A stretch of DNA of 64,000 nt, from assembly GCA_007694905.1 (NCBI GenBank), contig REEU01000198.1, positions 30,234 through 94,233 of the forward strand, read 5' to 3'. Shown here piece by piece: positions 25,324 through 34,792 of this stretch. Position 1 is the first letter of the stretch; every line of letters starts with the position of its first letter. The DNA is from Gammaproteobacteria bacterium. GTDB taxonomy: Bacteria; Pseudomonadota; Gammaproteobacteria; Pseudomonadales; Azotimanducaceae. The notes under the pieces are model-generated. The model searched no databases. It was given only the letters and a program-made list of their open reading frames with translations, and was not told where the DNA came from. A program made the position numbers and the translations under genes.

Positions 25324-25854
25324 ATGCAAGAGGGGTTCAGGCGCGCACTTGGAATACTCGGGCTTGCGCTGTGCGGTCTGTCCGCAGTGGCCATGGTTCA
25401 GGCCGCGCCCGGGGAGACGTCTGCCGGTGCGGTGGAGGTCAGCGTGAACCTCGGCGGCCGGGTGTGGCTGACACGCATCAACGACATCGACCTCGGCACT
25501 TACAGCGGCACCGGCGACGCCATGGGCACGTCGCGCATGTGCGTGTATCGCAACGACACCGGCCTGTACAACATCACCGCCACGTCAGCCCACGCTGACG
25601 GCAGCGTGTTTCAGGCTGCCGGGGACGGTGCATTCCTGCCTTACCAGGTGATATTCCGGGATGCCGCCGGCACCACGTTCGACGACCTGCAGTCGGGACA
25701 GCGGCTAACGGGCCTGCAGGGCCAGAACTTCGCCCTGCTTTGTCTGTTCACGAACAACGCGCAACTCGCTGTTCGTTTCGCGCAGGAGGACCTGCAGGCG
25801 GCACCGCCAGGCGCCTACCAGGACGTCATCACCCTGCTGGTGGAACCCGGATGA
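25324..25854 (+). CDS. Small secreted beta-rich protein (spore coat U/DUF4402-like)
   Basis: A 176-aa protein with a signal peptide cleaved near residues 27-28 (MVQAAPG). The mature part has strands such as VEVSVNLGGRVWLTRIND and IDLGTY followed by two cysteines, C73 and C140, which could form one disulfide. The layout resembles the pilin-like SCPU/DUF4402 domains used in chaperone-usher surface fibres, but no usher or chaperone is nearby. Ribosome binding site GGGAGG lies 7 nt upstream. A sigma-54-like promoter precedes it. Function unknown. Confidence 0.65.
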   Translation: MQEGFRRALGILGLALCGLSAVAMVQAAPGETSAGAVEVSVNLGGRVWLTRINDIDLGTYSGTGDAMGTSRMCVYRNDTGLYNITATSAHADGSVFQAAGDGAFLPYQVIFRDAAGTTFDDLQSGQRLTGLQGQNFALLCLFTNNAQLAVRFAQEDLQAAPPGAYQDVITLLVEPG

Positions 25855-25857
25855 GGA

Positions 25858-26778
25858 TCAGGCCGACGACGCACCGTCGACCTTGACGTCATCACCATTG
25901 AGGAAGGTGTTCTCCGGCGCCACCAGATTCAGCACCACGTCCGCCACCTCGTAGGGCTGGGCGATCCGTCCCATGGGACTGTTCTCTCCGGCGCCTTCCA
26001 GGGAACCGCCGAGGAAGCGCCGCAGCAGCTCCGTCTCCACACCGCCGGGCGAAACGCTGACGACCCGAATGCCCGCACCTGCCTCTGCCGCCGCGGCCGA
26101 GCGCGTGAGACCAATGACGGCGTGCTTGGAGCCGGCGTAGGCGGCAGCAAACCGCGAACCACGGTGCGAGAGCATGGAGCCCGTATTGACGATGACGCCA
26201 TGGCCGGCCTGCCGCATCACCGGAATCTCATGCCGCATGGCAAAGAAGACGCCGTCCACGTTGGTCCGAAACACATCTGTGTAGCCGTTGTCGCCCGCAA
26301 CGTCGATCTCGTCGAGCTCGCCGCGTGGCCCCTCGATACCCGCATTATTGAAGGCGATGTCGAGGCCGCCGTAACGATCCACGCAGGCTTCCACCAGGGC
26401 CCTCAATTGCTCTTCGTAGCGGACGTCGGCGCGCACGAACGTGGCGTCGCCACCGGCATCACGAATGGCGGCCTGCACCGCAGCCCCCCGTTCTTCGCGG
26501 CGGCCGCAGAAGCAGACCTTGGCGCCCTCGCGGGCAAAAGCATGAGCCGTGGCCTCACCGATCCCGGACGTCGCGCCGGTGATCAGCACCACCTGACCGT
26601 CATAGCGCCCGCGCTCCCGATTGCGGCCGGTGGCATGGACCGCGCTCGCCGCAAGCGCCGCGCCGGCCAAGCCGGCGCCGCCCATGAGCAGCCGTCGCCG
26701 CCGCGGGTTGGCGATGGATTCCGCATCCGTGGGTCGCTGTGAATCCGCTGCGTCAGGCCTTTGCTCGTCGTCGTGCAT
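25858..26778 (-). CDS. SDR-family oxidoreductase with twin-arginine leader
   Basis: A 306-aa short-chain dehydrogenase. The cofactor motif TGATSGIG is at 67-74, NNAG follows in mid-protein, and the catalytic Ser and YxxxK are in NTGSMLS and YAGSKHA. The N terminus is unusual for an SDR: PRRRRLLMGGAGLAGAALAASAVHA at about 25-49 is a Tat-type signal. Start 26778 is chosen because GGAGG lies 9 nt upstream; the ATG at 26787 abuts that motif. The enzyme may be exported with bound NAD(P), as some Tat substrates are, or the leader may be a membrane anchor. It is convergent with the secreted protein gene, 3 bp apart. Confidence 0.88.
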   Translation of the reverse strand: MHDDEQRPDAADSQRPTDAESIANPRRRRLLMGGAGLAGAALAASAVHATGRNRERGRYDGQVVLITGATSGIGEATAHAFAREGAKVCFCGRREERGAAVQAAIRDAGGDATFVRADVRYEEQLRALVEACVDRYGGLDIAFNNAGIEGPRGELDEIDVAGDNGYTDVFRTNVDGVFFAMRHEIPVMRQAGHGVIVNTGSMLSHRGSRFAAAYAGSKHAVIGLTRSAAAAEAGAGIRVVSVSPGGVETELLRRFLGGSLEGAGENSPMGRIAQPYEVADVVLNLVAPENTFLNGDDVKVDGASSA

Positions 26779-27036
26779 GGTCCGCATCCTCCGAAGGCGA
26801 TGTGGCCAAACCTTGCCACATCCCCTCGTGGAATGGGACCGCAGCACTGGTGGATCCTGCCAACCATGAGTGAAACTCACCACTGGGCATGCCACTGCCA
26901 CCGGCTTGGCTGCTTATAGGAACGCAGCAAACGTCATTGGAATCAGATGCTTGAGAATACCCCGGCCGATGGACGCCAAGGGTGGCACGGAGCCTGCTTC
27001 GCAACCGAGGCGGATCAGCACAGGGAGAGCGGAACC

Positions 27037-27699
27037 ATGCCGGTGGCCATTGCGGACCGACCCATCGACACCGTGCGCGAGGAGGTCATCGACCAGCTCG
27101 TGCTCAACTACGGCCACGACAAGCTGTCCCTGGACGCTTTCGAACGGCGGCTGGAGGAGGCCCTCGACACCTCCGAGCACGCCCGCCTGGAAGCGCTGGT
27201 GGCGGATCTCGATCTGAAGTCGGACCCGAAGTACCAGGCGAAGAAGCGCCAGCAGCTGTACGTGGATGACGACCCGAGCGGTCTCGAGGACACCGAGTAC
27301 ATCGTCAACGTCTTCAGCGGCAGCGAACGCTCCGGGCCGTGGAGCGTTCCCGGTGAACTCCGGGTCATCACCCTGATGGGCGGCACCGACATCGACTTCA
27401 GCAGTGCCGAGTTCACCTCACGCACGGTGCGGGTCAAGCTGCTGTGCGTGATGGGCGGGATCGACATCAAAGTTCCAGAGGGCGTCAACGTCAGCGTCAA
27501 GGCGTTCTGCATCTTCGGCGGCATCAGCAACAAGGCACGCGGTCGCCACGACCCCGATGCTCCGACCATCATCATCGAAGGCGTGGTGCTGTTCGGCGGC
27601 GCGGACGTGAAGGTGAAGGTGAAGAAGAAGACCAACAAGGAACGGCTGCTGCGCTTCGCCGACGACGTCAAGGCCATGTTCGACGAACTGGGGGTGTAG
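27037..27699 (+). CDS. DUF1707/LiaF-like protein
   Basis: A 220-aa cytoplasmic protein. Residues about 15-60 fit DUF1707 (SHOCT-like: VIDQLVLNYGHDKLSLDAFE). The C-terminal half (about 90-200) fits the LiaF/YvqF C-terminal domain with repeated beta-strands and glycine turns: ITLMGGTDIDFSS, CVMGGIDIKVPEG, CIFGGISNKA and VLFGGADVKVK. In Firmicutes LiaF inhibits the cell-envelope stress system; bacterial proteins with DUF1707 are mostly uncharacterised. No transmembrane segment is present, unlike LiaF. RBS is GGGAG about 9 nt upstream. Convergent with the DUF429-like gene. Confidence 0.78.
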   Translation: MPVAIADRPIDTVREEVIDQLVLNYGHDKLSLDAFERRLEEALDTSEHARLEALVADLDLKSDPKYQAKKRQQLYVDDDPSGLEDTEYIVNVFSGSERSGPWSVPGELRVITLMGGTDIDFSSAEFTSRTVRVKLLCVMGGIDIKVPEGVNVSVKAFCIFGGISNKARGRHDPDAPTIIIEGVVLFGGADVKVKVKKKTNKERLLRFADDVKAMFDELGV

Positions 27700-27704
27700 C
27701 CCTA

Positions 27705-28478
27705 CTAACCGACGCCGAGAATCCAGCCCTCCCGTTGCGCCAGCTTCGCCTCGTCAGGCGTCAGCGGCGGCTCCAGGTATCGCTCCAGGGCGCCGCGCCG
27801 GTCCATGTCTGCAAGCCAGGCCGCCACCGCATGGGCGTCCTGGGCATCGGGTTTCAGCGTCGGCTGGGAATAGCGCCGCCGCAGCAGGGCCGGATACATC
27901 TCGGCCACCACGGACCGGTCTGGCGGGACCGTGAACCCATCAAACGGCCAGCAGTGCAGATTCATGGCGGTTCGCCGCAGACCGAACAGCCAGGGCAGTC
28001 CGGCATGGGTCGACTTGGCGACGGAGCCCTGCACATCGAATAGAAACACGCTCTTCGCACCCGCCGTCCAGCGCTCGCACAGCCGCAGTTCGCGATTGTC
28101 GCCTGAACGCGGATTGCCTGAACGCAAGTCGTCGACGCAGACTCCGGCACGATCCGCGGGCCAGTGGTCGACGAAATCGTCCAGAAATCCATCCCAGTCC
28201 GTGAGGGCGTAACGCTCCAGGTAACTCGCCGGGAATCCGAACGCGTGATCGATGCCGATGATCACTGGCGCCTGCTGCCGACAGGCCTGCTCGACGGCTT
28301 GGGCACAGAAGCCGGCCACTTCGATCCGCGACCAGTTCGTCTTCCCGGCCTGCGGCGGCGGCAACCGCCGCACGTCGCCCTCGGCTGTGTGCTCGAACAC
28401 CTGCAGGCCGGGCAGCCGGGACTCCGGCGCCTTCGCACCGGAGTAGTCGATCCCGATGTGACGCCGAAACCGGGTCAG
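27705..28478 (-). CDS. Conserved hypothetical protein, DUF429-like
   Basis: A 257-aa protein with RNase-H-fold hints: HIGIDYSGAK at the N terminus and PVIIGIDHAFGFP further on, which are the paired strand motifs of DUF429 proteins. Conserved-looking stretches include CERWTAGAKSVFLFDVQGS and SVVAEMYPALLRRRY. The start is uncertain. No ATG or GTG lies between the M14 gene end and HIGID. I place it at CTG 28478, which overlaps the stop of the peptidase gene (CTGA) on the same strand, implying translational coupling. A longer in-frame reading inside the peptidase gene has no good signal. Function unknown. Confidence 0.65.
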   Translation of the reverse strand: MTRFRRHIGIDYSGAKAPESRLPGLQVFEHTAEGDVRRLPPPQAGKTNWSRIEVAGFCAQAVEQACRQQAPVIIGIDHAFGFPASYLERYALTDWDGFLDDFVDHWPADRAGVCVDDLRSGNPRSGDNRELRLCERWTAGAKSVFLFDVQGSVAKSTHAGLPWLFGLRRTAMNLHCWPFDGFTVPPDRSVVAEMYPALLRRRYSQPTLKPDAQDAHAVAAWLADMDRRGALERYLEPPLTPDEAKLAQREGWILGVG

Positions 28479-31138
28479 CGCAGGCGTCCAGTCTGGGCCG
28501 GGCCCCGCAGCACCGCGTTCAGGAACAGCACGTTGAGTCCATCCATCACGCCACGGAAATTCGGATCTGCAGTGAAACCGATGACCTGCCCCGAGCCGTG
28601 CTCCGCCACCATAACGGCCGGCTTGTAGGCCCACTGCTCCCGGTTCTCCTGCCACAGGTGCCCGCTGACGACGAGTTCGTCCGCCGCCGCGAAGCGCAAT
28701 GCGTTGACGCCCTCATTCAGGCGCAGGGGCCGATACACCCGCCGGCCCTCGACCATCATGTTCAGTTCCTCCGGCAGACCGACGGTCAACCAATGATCAG
28801 GATCCGGATGGGCCCGCATGACCACGCCCGGGATCCAGTCCGGGTCCGCGTCAGCTGCCGCGATCGCCTCCGCAAACGCCTCGCCATCCGTGATGCGCAC
28901 ACCGGCAACAGGCTCCCTGTCTTCGACCTCCGCCGCAGGGCTGTCCAGCGCCCGCTCCCGCTGCGCGGGCAGCAGCCCGGCGGGAGCATTGGCGAGAAAC
29001 TCCGTCGCGCCGGCGAGCCCAATGAGCGTACCGCCCCGGTGCACCCAGGCTCTGAGCCGCTCCACGCCAGCAGTCCCAAGGACGGCCGCATAGTTGCCAC
29101 CATCCGGCAGGATCAGGACGTCGAAGCGGTCCAGCGCCGGCTCTCCCAGATGAGCCACGCGGACGGGCTCCACGGGATAGCCGAACTGTCGCTCCAAGAC
29201 GAAGCGGGTATGGCCAGCGGAGAGGGAACGCGTGGGCGCGTCCCAGGCCAGGGCGATGCGTGGCGGATGCAGGCGCGGCACGTTGCGACTGCCGAACGAG
29301 GTGCCCGCGGTGGTCCAACTGCTGTCGGCGGCCAGCACCTCGGCACCGCTCGAACGCGCCAGGGCAACGACCCGCTCGTGCAGTGCGTCGCGCTCGAGAT
29401 CAGGATGATCCGCAATGCGGATTACCAGGGTACCGCGGGCGTGATCGCGACCCGCCAGAGTCATCGGCTCGTTCGCGCCTCTGATGACCAGCCCGTCCCG
29501 CAGGGCGGCCGCCAGGAAGCGGCCCGCGGCGCGGGTCCCCCAGGGCACCAGCCAGGCCACTTCAGCCCGCGGCGGCGCCTGCACCTCGAAACTGTCGTCG
29601 GCAGACCAGGGCCGTGCATCACCGCCCACCGACCGATCGCAGGGCGTCACCGGCAGGTTGTAGAGCCGTGGCAGGGCCCAGCCGAGAACGTCGTAGAGTT
29701 CCACGCCGAGGCCACGGGCGCGCCTCCGCTCCTGCTCGGCCAGGAAGGCTTCCGCAATGGGACTGTCGTCTTCGAGCAGGGTACGCACCAGGCGTCCGGC
29801 ACCCTGCCGGGAACTGATGAGATAGGAACCGGCTGGCAGGTCGACACCGCAGGCGCGGGTGGCAGCGGTGGTCCGACGCACCTCGATGCCGTGGTTGGCG
29901 AGGCGGCCCGCGAAGTCGTGAGCCGCTTCCGGATCGCGGCCGGCAGGAAGCAGATACTCCCGCGGCCCGCCGTGGGCACCACGTACGGCCGAGCGGCGGT
30001 ACTCGAGGAAGGCCTCGAGCAGCTCGCTTCGATTACGGGCCGCGGCATCGATGGTGGCGATGCTCGCCACGAAATGCCGCTGCACACCTTCCGCATAGGT
30101 GACGATGCTACCGTCCTGGCGCTCACCGGCGAGGCCGCGGGCCGAGGCCATCTCGAAGGTCATGCCTACGGCACCGTGAAAGGCCGGCCAGCTGTCGCCG
30201 TAGCCCGGATAGAGGGCATCGAAGATCTCCCGCGTGAAGTAGTCATAGCCGAAACGATCGAAGAAGCTGCCGATGTTGCGACCCACGAGTTCCAGACGAT
30301 CGAGCTGTCCCGGCGTGAGGTGGGGGTTGAACGGCTCTGCCGGCGGCGGGAAGTAGTAGCTCGTGTCCGTCCCCATCTCATGGACGTCCACGTGAATGAG
30401 CGGGTAATACTCGAGAAACGTGGCGACGCGGCCCTTGGACTCCGGCTGGGTCAGGCCAAGCCAGTCCCGATTCATATCGAACAGGTAATGGTTGCTGCGC
30501 CCGTTGGGCCAGGGCTCACGCCGTTCTGCGGCGATGGAGCTGGCGGCCGGCTCGATGCCCTCGGTCTGGATGTAGTGGTGAACGAAACGTTCGCGGCCGT
30601 CCGGATTCATGTCCGGATCGATGCCGACCAGCGTCTGATCGAGCATGCGTTCCACGTCGTCGTCGTTGCGCGCGGCGAGCAGATGATAGGCGGTGAGCAG
30701 CGCAGCGTCGGTGGAAGAGATCTCGTTGCCGTGCACCCCGTAAGCGAGCCACACCACCGCCGGCAGACCATCCACCAGCGCGCGCGCCGCACTGTCATCG
30801 AGATCCCGGGGGTGAGCGATCCGCTGAATATCCCCGCGAACCGATTCGAGATCGGCGATGCGCTGCGGTGCGGCGATCAGCAGGTAGGACAACGGTTGAC
30901 CCTGCCAGCTGCGGGCGTACTCCACCAGATGGGTGCGCTCAGGCGCCGCCTCGGCAAGCGCGCGCAGGTAACGTTGCGCATCCGCAGAACGGGTGAGTCG
31001 TTCCCCGGGCGCATGACCCACGACCTCCTTCAGCGTCGGGATGGCAGGATCGTAGTCAGCGTCGGGCCAGCCAAGGTCGGCAGCATCGGTGGTAGCGACG
31101 CAAAACAACAACAGGACGGCGACAGTCAGCCGCATCAT
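28475..31138 (-). CDS. Exported M14-family zinc carboxypeptidase, large multidomain
   Basis: An 887-aa protein with a signal peptide (about 1-19, TTDAAD). The N-terminal catalytic domain has the M14 zinc ligands H135 and E138 in GVHGNE, H252 in VDVHEMG, and the catalytic E328 in MTFEMAS. The C-terminal half is strand-rich; FDVLILPDGGNYAAV and GGTLIGLAG resemble a class I glutamine-amidotransferase-like fold used for binding. It should act in the periplasm on peptides or peptidoglycan fragments. Start 31138 has GAGGAG 6 nt upstream. It lies 93 bp downstream of the VWA gene and overlaps the DUF429-like gene by 4 bp. Confidence 0.9.
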   Translation of the reverse strand: MMRLTVAVLLLFCVATTDAADLGWPDADYDPAIPTLKEVVGHAPGERLTRSADAQRYLRALAEAAPERTHLVEYARSWQGQPLSYLLIAAPQRIADLESVRGDIQRIAHPRDLDDSAARALVDGLPAVVWLAYGVHGNEISSTDAALLTAYHLLAARNDDDVERMLDQTLVGIDPDMNPDGRERFVHHYIQTEGIEPAASSIAAERREPWPNGRSNHYLFDMNRDWLGLTQPESKGRVATFLEYYPLIHVDVHEMGTDTSYYFPPPAEPFNPHLTPGQLDRLELVGRNIGSFFDRFGYDYFTREIFDALYPGYGDSWPAFHGAVGMTFEMASARGLAGERQDGSIVTYAEGVQRHFVASIATIDAAARNRSELLEAFLEYRRSAVRGAHGGPREYLLPAGRDPEAAHDFAGRLANHGIEVRRTTAATRACGVDLPAGSYLISSRQGAGRLVRTLLEDDSPIAEAFLAEQERRRARGLGVELYDVLGWALPRLYNLPVTPCDRSVGGDARPWSADDSFEVQAPPRAEVAWLVPWGTRAAGRFLAAALRDGLVIRGANEPMTLAGRDHARGTLVIRIADHPDLERDALHERVVALARSSGAEVLAADSSWTTAGTSFGSRNVPRLHPPRIALAWDAPTRSLSAGHTRFVLERQFGYPVEPVRVAHLGEPALDRFDVLILPDGGNYAAVLGTAGVERLRAWVHRGGTLIGLAGATEFLANAPAGLLPAQRERALDSPAAEVEDREPVAGVRITDGEAFAEAIAAADADPDWIPGVVMRAHPDPDHWLTVGLPEELNMMVEGRRVYRPLRLNEGVNALRFAAADELVVSGHLWQENREQWAYKPAVMVAEHGSGQVIGFTADPNFRGVMDGLNVLFLNAVLRGPAQTGRLR

Positions 31139-31231
31139 CGATATCTCCTCGGTGACGGGTTCAAAGGGCAACGCGATCAGATGGCTCCTGGCCGGACGGC
31201 GTGCACAGGCCGCAACGTGGCGCGAACCGAT

Positions 31232-33235
31232 TCAGCTCCTCCCCAGCACCTTGCGTTTGTGCTGTACGTAATCGACGAGCACGTACTCGCCGAGCTTCTC
31301 GGGCGAGGAGTAGAACACGCGCCCGCCGTTGATCCTGCTGACCTGATCCATGAAGGCGCGCAGGTAATAGCTTTCGTCGAGCATGAAGGTGTTGATGGTG
31401 ATATTCGCACGCGTACAGCGCTTGACCGCCTTCAGGGTTTCGCGAATGGTCATCGGCGTGGGCGGATAGGCGAACTGGGCACGACCGTGCTCGAGGTGGG
31501 CCGTCGGCTCGCCGTCGGTGATCATGAGGATCTGCCTGGAGCCACCCTGCTCCCGGGCCAGGAGCCGCTCCGCGATCAGCAGCGCGTGCTGGATGTTGGT
31601 CCCGAGAACGTATTCGTCCACCGCCAGGAATGGGACCTCGTGAGCTTTCAGCTCCTTGGCGTAGGCGGAAAATCCGACCACATGGAAACTGTCCCGCGGG
31701 TAGGACGACGTGATCAGGTTGTTCAGCGCCATCGCCACCTTCTTGGCTGACGGGAACGCACCGCGCAGCTCCATGGACCAGGACAGGTCCACCAGCATCA
31801 CGGTGGCGGTACGGGTCGAGCTCTCGTTGCGATAGATCTCGAAGTCATCGGCCTCGAGGGACACCGGCGTTCCGGGACCCGAGCGCAGCAGCGCGTTGTG
31901 CAGGGTGCGTGACATGTGCAGGTTGAACGGGTCACCGTACTCGTGGACCTTGGTGTCCTCGAGCCGGTCCCCGAAGCGGCCCTGCTCAGGCTGGGCATGG
32001 TTGCCGAGGCCCTGGCGCCGGAGTGCCTGGAAGATCTCGCCGAGAGCCTTCTGGCCGATCATGCGCATGCCGCGTGGCGTCAGCTCGACGCCTTCCCCCT
32101 TGCGGTCGATGAAGCCGGCCTCTTCGAGCACCTCGAGCAGCTTCTCCATCTGCTCGATGGCATCCGCTGCGTCCTCACCCAGGGTCTCCCGGAGCTGGTC
32201 GAGATCGATGTGCGAGAGATCGCCGTCCGCCTGAGCCGCCTGCAGCTGGGACTCCATCTCTTCGAGGCCCTGCATTTCACCCATCAGGTCCATGGCGGCC
32301 GCCAGGTCGAGCTCCTCGTCACCGGAGAACCGGTAGCGCTGGCCCTTACCCGGATCGAGAAAATCGAGCTTCTGCATCAGCTTGCGCAGATCGGAATCGA
32401 GTTCCGGATCCCCCAGACGATCCGCGAGCAGCTGTTGCAGCTGCTCGTACTGACTGGTGGGCATGGACATCATCAGCGACTGCATGGCGGCCATCTGGGC
32501 CTGCATCTGCTGGATGAGTTCGTCGAGGGACCGGGGCGGGTTGTCGCCGAACATGTCTCCGTACTTGTCCATGAACCCTTCGAAGTTCGGATCGTCCCCG
32601 GCGATGCGCTTGACCAGCATCTCGTTGAGGTCGCGAACCATGTCCTTCATGCGCTGGATGTCACCGTCGGACATCTCCCGCACCATCTTCTCGACGTCCT
32701 TGAAGAATGTCTTCGTCATGGCCTGACGCATCTGGTCGACCAGTTCCTCGAAGCGCTTCTGGGCTTCAGGATCGACGAACTCGTAATCGCTGAGCGCACG
32801 CATACGCGCTGCCGGCTCCTCGGGCAGGCCGTCGAGGAACTCGCGGTTGCGGCCGGCGATGCCGTCCATGAGGGACTGGGCGAAGTTCTCCTCCCCTTTT
32901 GCATCCTCGTTCATGCCATCGAGGGTGCCGCGCTCGAGGTCGACGATGTCGTCGAGCTCCTGCTTCAGACCGTCCATGACGCTCCCGAGGTCGTAGCGTT
33001 CGAGCCGCTCCCGACGCTGCTGCCGCAGCTTCCGCATCAGGTCGCGCAGGCCTCGCATCGGTTCGCCCTGCATCTGGAATCCGCGCTGCATCATATTGCG
33101 CAGCGCCGAACGCAGATCGCCGTACTGCAGCAGATCCTCGGACAGCTCGTTCATCAGTTCGTCGGCCGTGGGGAAACGTTCGGCCTGGGAACCGTCCCAG
33201 TTGGAGTAGCGGAAGCGCTGGCTGCGGGCAGTCAT
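31232..33235 (-). CDS. Von Willebrand factor A domain protein (MoxR partner)
   Basis: A 667-aa protein with a charged, mostly helical N-terminal two thirds and a C-terminal VWA domain. The MIDAS motif DLSWSM places D483, S485 and S487 at the metal site, with ITDGEPTAH as the later aspartate. No signal peptide or membrane helix, so it is cytoplasmic. MoxR-type AAA ATPases and VWA proteins form a chaperone pair, in which VWA binds a client such as a metalloenzyme. It begins 1 bp after the stop of the MoxR gene (TGACATG), so they are cotranslated. The client may be the downstream peptidase, but this is speculation. Confidence 0.9.
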   Translation of the reverse strand: MTARSQRFRYSNWDGSQAERFPTADELMNELSEDLLQYGDLRSALRNMMQRGFQMQGEPMRGLRDLMRKLRQQRRERLERYDLGSVMDGLKQELDDIVDLERGTLDGMNEDAKGEENFAQSLMDGIAGRNREFLDGLPEEPAARMRALSDYEFVDPEAQKRFEELVDQMRQAMTKTFFKDVEKMVREMSDGDIQRMKDMVRDLNEMLVKRIAGDDPNFEGFMDKYGDMFGDNPPRSLDELIQQMQAQMAAMQSLMMSMPTSQYEQLQQLLADRLGDPELDSDLRKLMQKLDFLDPGKGQRYRFSGDEELDLAAAMDLMGEMQGLEEMESQLQAAQADGDLSHIDLDQLRETLGEDAADAIEQMEKLLEVLEEAGFIDRKGEGVELTPRGMRMIGQKALGEIFQALRRQGLGNHAQPEQGRFGDRLEDTKVHEYGDPFNLHMSRTLHNALLRSGPGTPVSLEADDFEIYRNESSTRTATVMLVDLSWSMELRGAFPSAKKVAMALNNLITSSYPRDSFHVVGFSAYAKELKAHEVPFLAVDEYVLGTNIQHALLIAERLLAREQGGSRQILMITDGEPTAHLEHGRAQFAYPPTPMTIRETLKAVKRCTRANITINTFMLDESYYLRAFMDQVSRINGGRVFYSSPEKLGEYVLVDYVQHKRKVLGRS

Positions 33236-33236
33236 G

Positions 33237-34640
33237 TCAGCTTCCCCGGTAGGTCGCCTGGCCGGCGACGCTGTCCTTGTTCAGCAGCTTGTTCAGATGC
33301 AGCCCTTCGAGGATCAGCTCACAGGCCGACGCCCGCACTGCGGAATTGCCTTCCGGCACCAGCTGCGTGACCGCCTCGGTGAGTCCGGTGACCTTCAGCA
33401 GGACGTCCGAGTACGCGGAGCTCGGCATGGACTCACCGATCTCCACCGCAAGCCCCTCGCCGAATGCCTCCACGACATCGTCGAGGCGCTCGAGATTGAC
33501 CCGGCGCCGGAACACCTCGCTGATGGCCTGCTCGAGCAGCCGAGCCAGGATGCGCGGCTCACGACCCTCTTCGAACGCTTCGAACTCCACCTTGCCGAGC
33601 ATCGACGCCAAGGCGAACGGCAGGTCGCAGATGCGCGGCACCACGTCCTGTTCGCCCGTTCGTATGGCCCGGCGCAGGGCATTGGCCAGTACGGTTTCGT
33701 AATTCGCCACCGATGCCCGCACCGACACCCCGGAGCGCTGGCTCACGTCCGGGGACTCCCGCGCCAGGCGCGTCAGTTCGGCCAGGATCTCCTTCATGAA
33801 GCCCGGCACGTGTACCCGATACTCGCCCATGTCCAGGCGGCTGTACTCCTGCTCCATGACCCGGATTTCCTGCTCCACCGTCTCCGGGTAGTGGGTGCGG
33901 ATCTGGGCGCCGTAACGATCTTTCAGCGGCGTGATGATGCGCCCCCGATTGGTGTAGTCCTCCGGGTTCGCAGTGGCGACGATGAACACATCGAGCGGCA
34001 GGCGTACCCGGTGACCACGGATCTGAACGTCCCGTTCTTCCATCACGTTGAGCAGGCCCACCTGAATGCGTTCGGCCAGGTCGGGCAGCTCGTTGATGGC
34101 GAAAATGCCGCGGTTGGTGCGGGGAACGAGGCCGTAGGACAGCGCCAGCTCGTCAGACAGGTAGCGACCTTCCGCGATCCGGATGGGATCCACCTCACCG
34201 ATGAGGTCCGCGATGGTGATGTCCGGGGTGGCGAGCTTCTCGCCGTAGCGTTCGTCGCGATGCGCCCAGCGAATGGGGGTAGCGTCGCCGTGCTCTGCGA
34301 TGAGGGCACGTCCCTGAGCACTGATGGGCGCAAAGGGGTTCTCGGGAATTTCCACCAGATCGAGTACCGGGGTCCACTCGTCGAGCAGACCGGTCAGCGA
34401 GCGGATGATGCGGGTCTTGCCCTGGCCCCGCTCGCCGAGAAGGATGATGTCCTGGCCGGCCAGAATGGCGTTCTCAAGCTGCGGAATCACCGTGTCTTCG
34501 TAGCCGACGATCCCGGGCAGGAGGTCCTCGCCGTCGGCAAGCTTGCGCATCAGGTTGCGCCGCATCTCCTCGCGGATCGGCAGCACTTCGAACCCCATCG
34601 AGCGGAGTTCACCGAGAGTGGTGGGACGCTTTGCGGGCAC
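33237..34640 (-). CDS. MoxR/magnesium chelatase I-like AAA+ ATPase
   Basis: A 467-aa AAA+ ATPase. Walker A is GERGQGKTR at 69-77, Walker B-like and sensor regions include GIFAINELPDLAERIQVGLL and FIVATANPEDYTNRGRIITPLKDRYG. This resembles the BchI/MoxR branch, and the sequence lacks the Mg-chelatase partner subunits, so MoxR-type remodelling is more likely. It begins the operon MoxR, VWA, M14 peptidase, DUF429-like, all on the minus strand with gaps of 1-93 bp. Confidence 0.9.
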   Translation of the reverse strand: MPAKRPTTLGELRSMGFEVLPIREEMRRNLMRKLADGEDLLPGIVGYEDTVIPQLENAILAGQDIILLGERGQGKTRIIRSLTGLLDEWTPVLDLVEIPENPFAPISAQGRALIAEHGDATPIRWAHRDERYGEKLATPDITIADLIGEVDPIRIAEGRYLSDELALSYGLVPRTNRGIFAINELPDLAERIQVGLLNVMEERDVQIRGHRVRLPLDVFIVATANPEDYTNRGRIITPLKDRYGAQIRTHYPETVEQEIRVMEQEYSRLDMGEYRVHVPGFMKEILAELTRLARESPDVSQRSGVSVRASVANYETVLANALRRAIRTGEQDVVPRICDLPFALASMLGKVEFEAFEEGREPRILARLLEQAISEVFRRRVNLERLDDVVEAFGEGLAVEIGESMPSSAYSDVLLKVTGLTEAVTQLVPEGNSAVRASACELILEGLHLNKLLNKDSVAGQATYRGS

Positions 34641-34792
34641 GTAGCAACTCCTTCGTTTCGGCTCATGAACTGCTGCGAGCCTCCGACAGGCACCCTGCTC
34701 GATACTCCATCCGGGCGCCCCGCGACGGAGTCAACGCGCTCCGAGCATAACGCGTTGCGGCCCGTGCGTGCAGCAGCGGTGGTGGCGGCCAA

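Noticed and set aside
28598..31750. Long plus-strand open frame opposite the M14 and VWA genes
   Set aside because: It is a high-GC shadow: no signal motif, overlaps genes with clear catalytic motifs on the minus strand.
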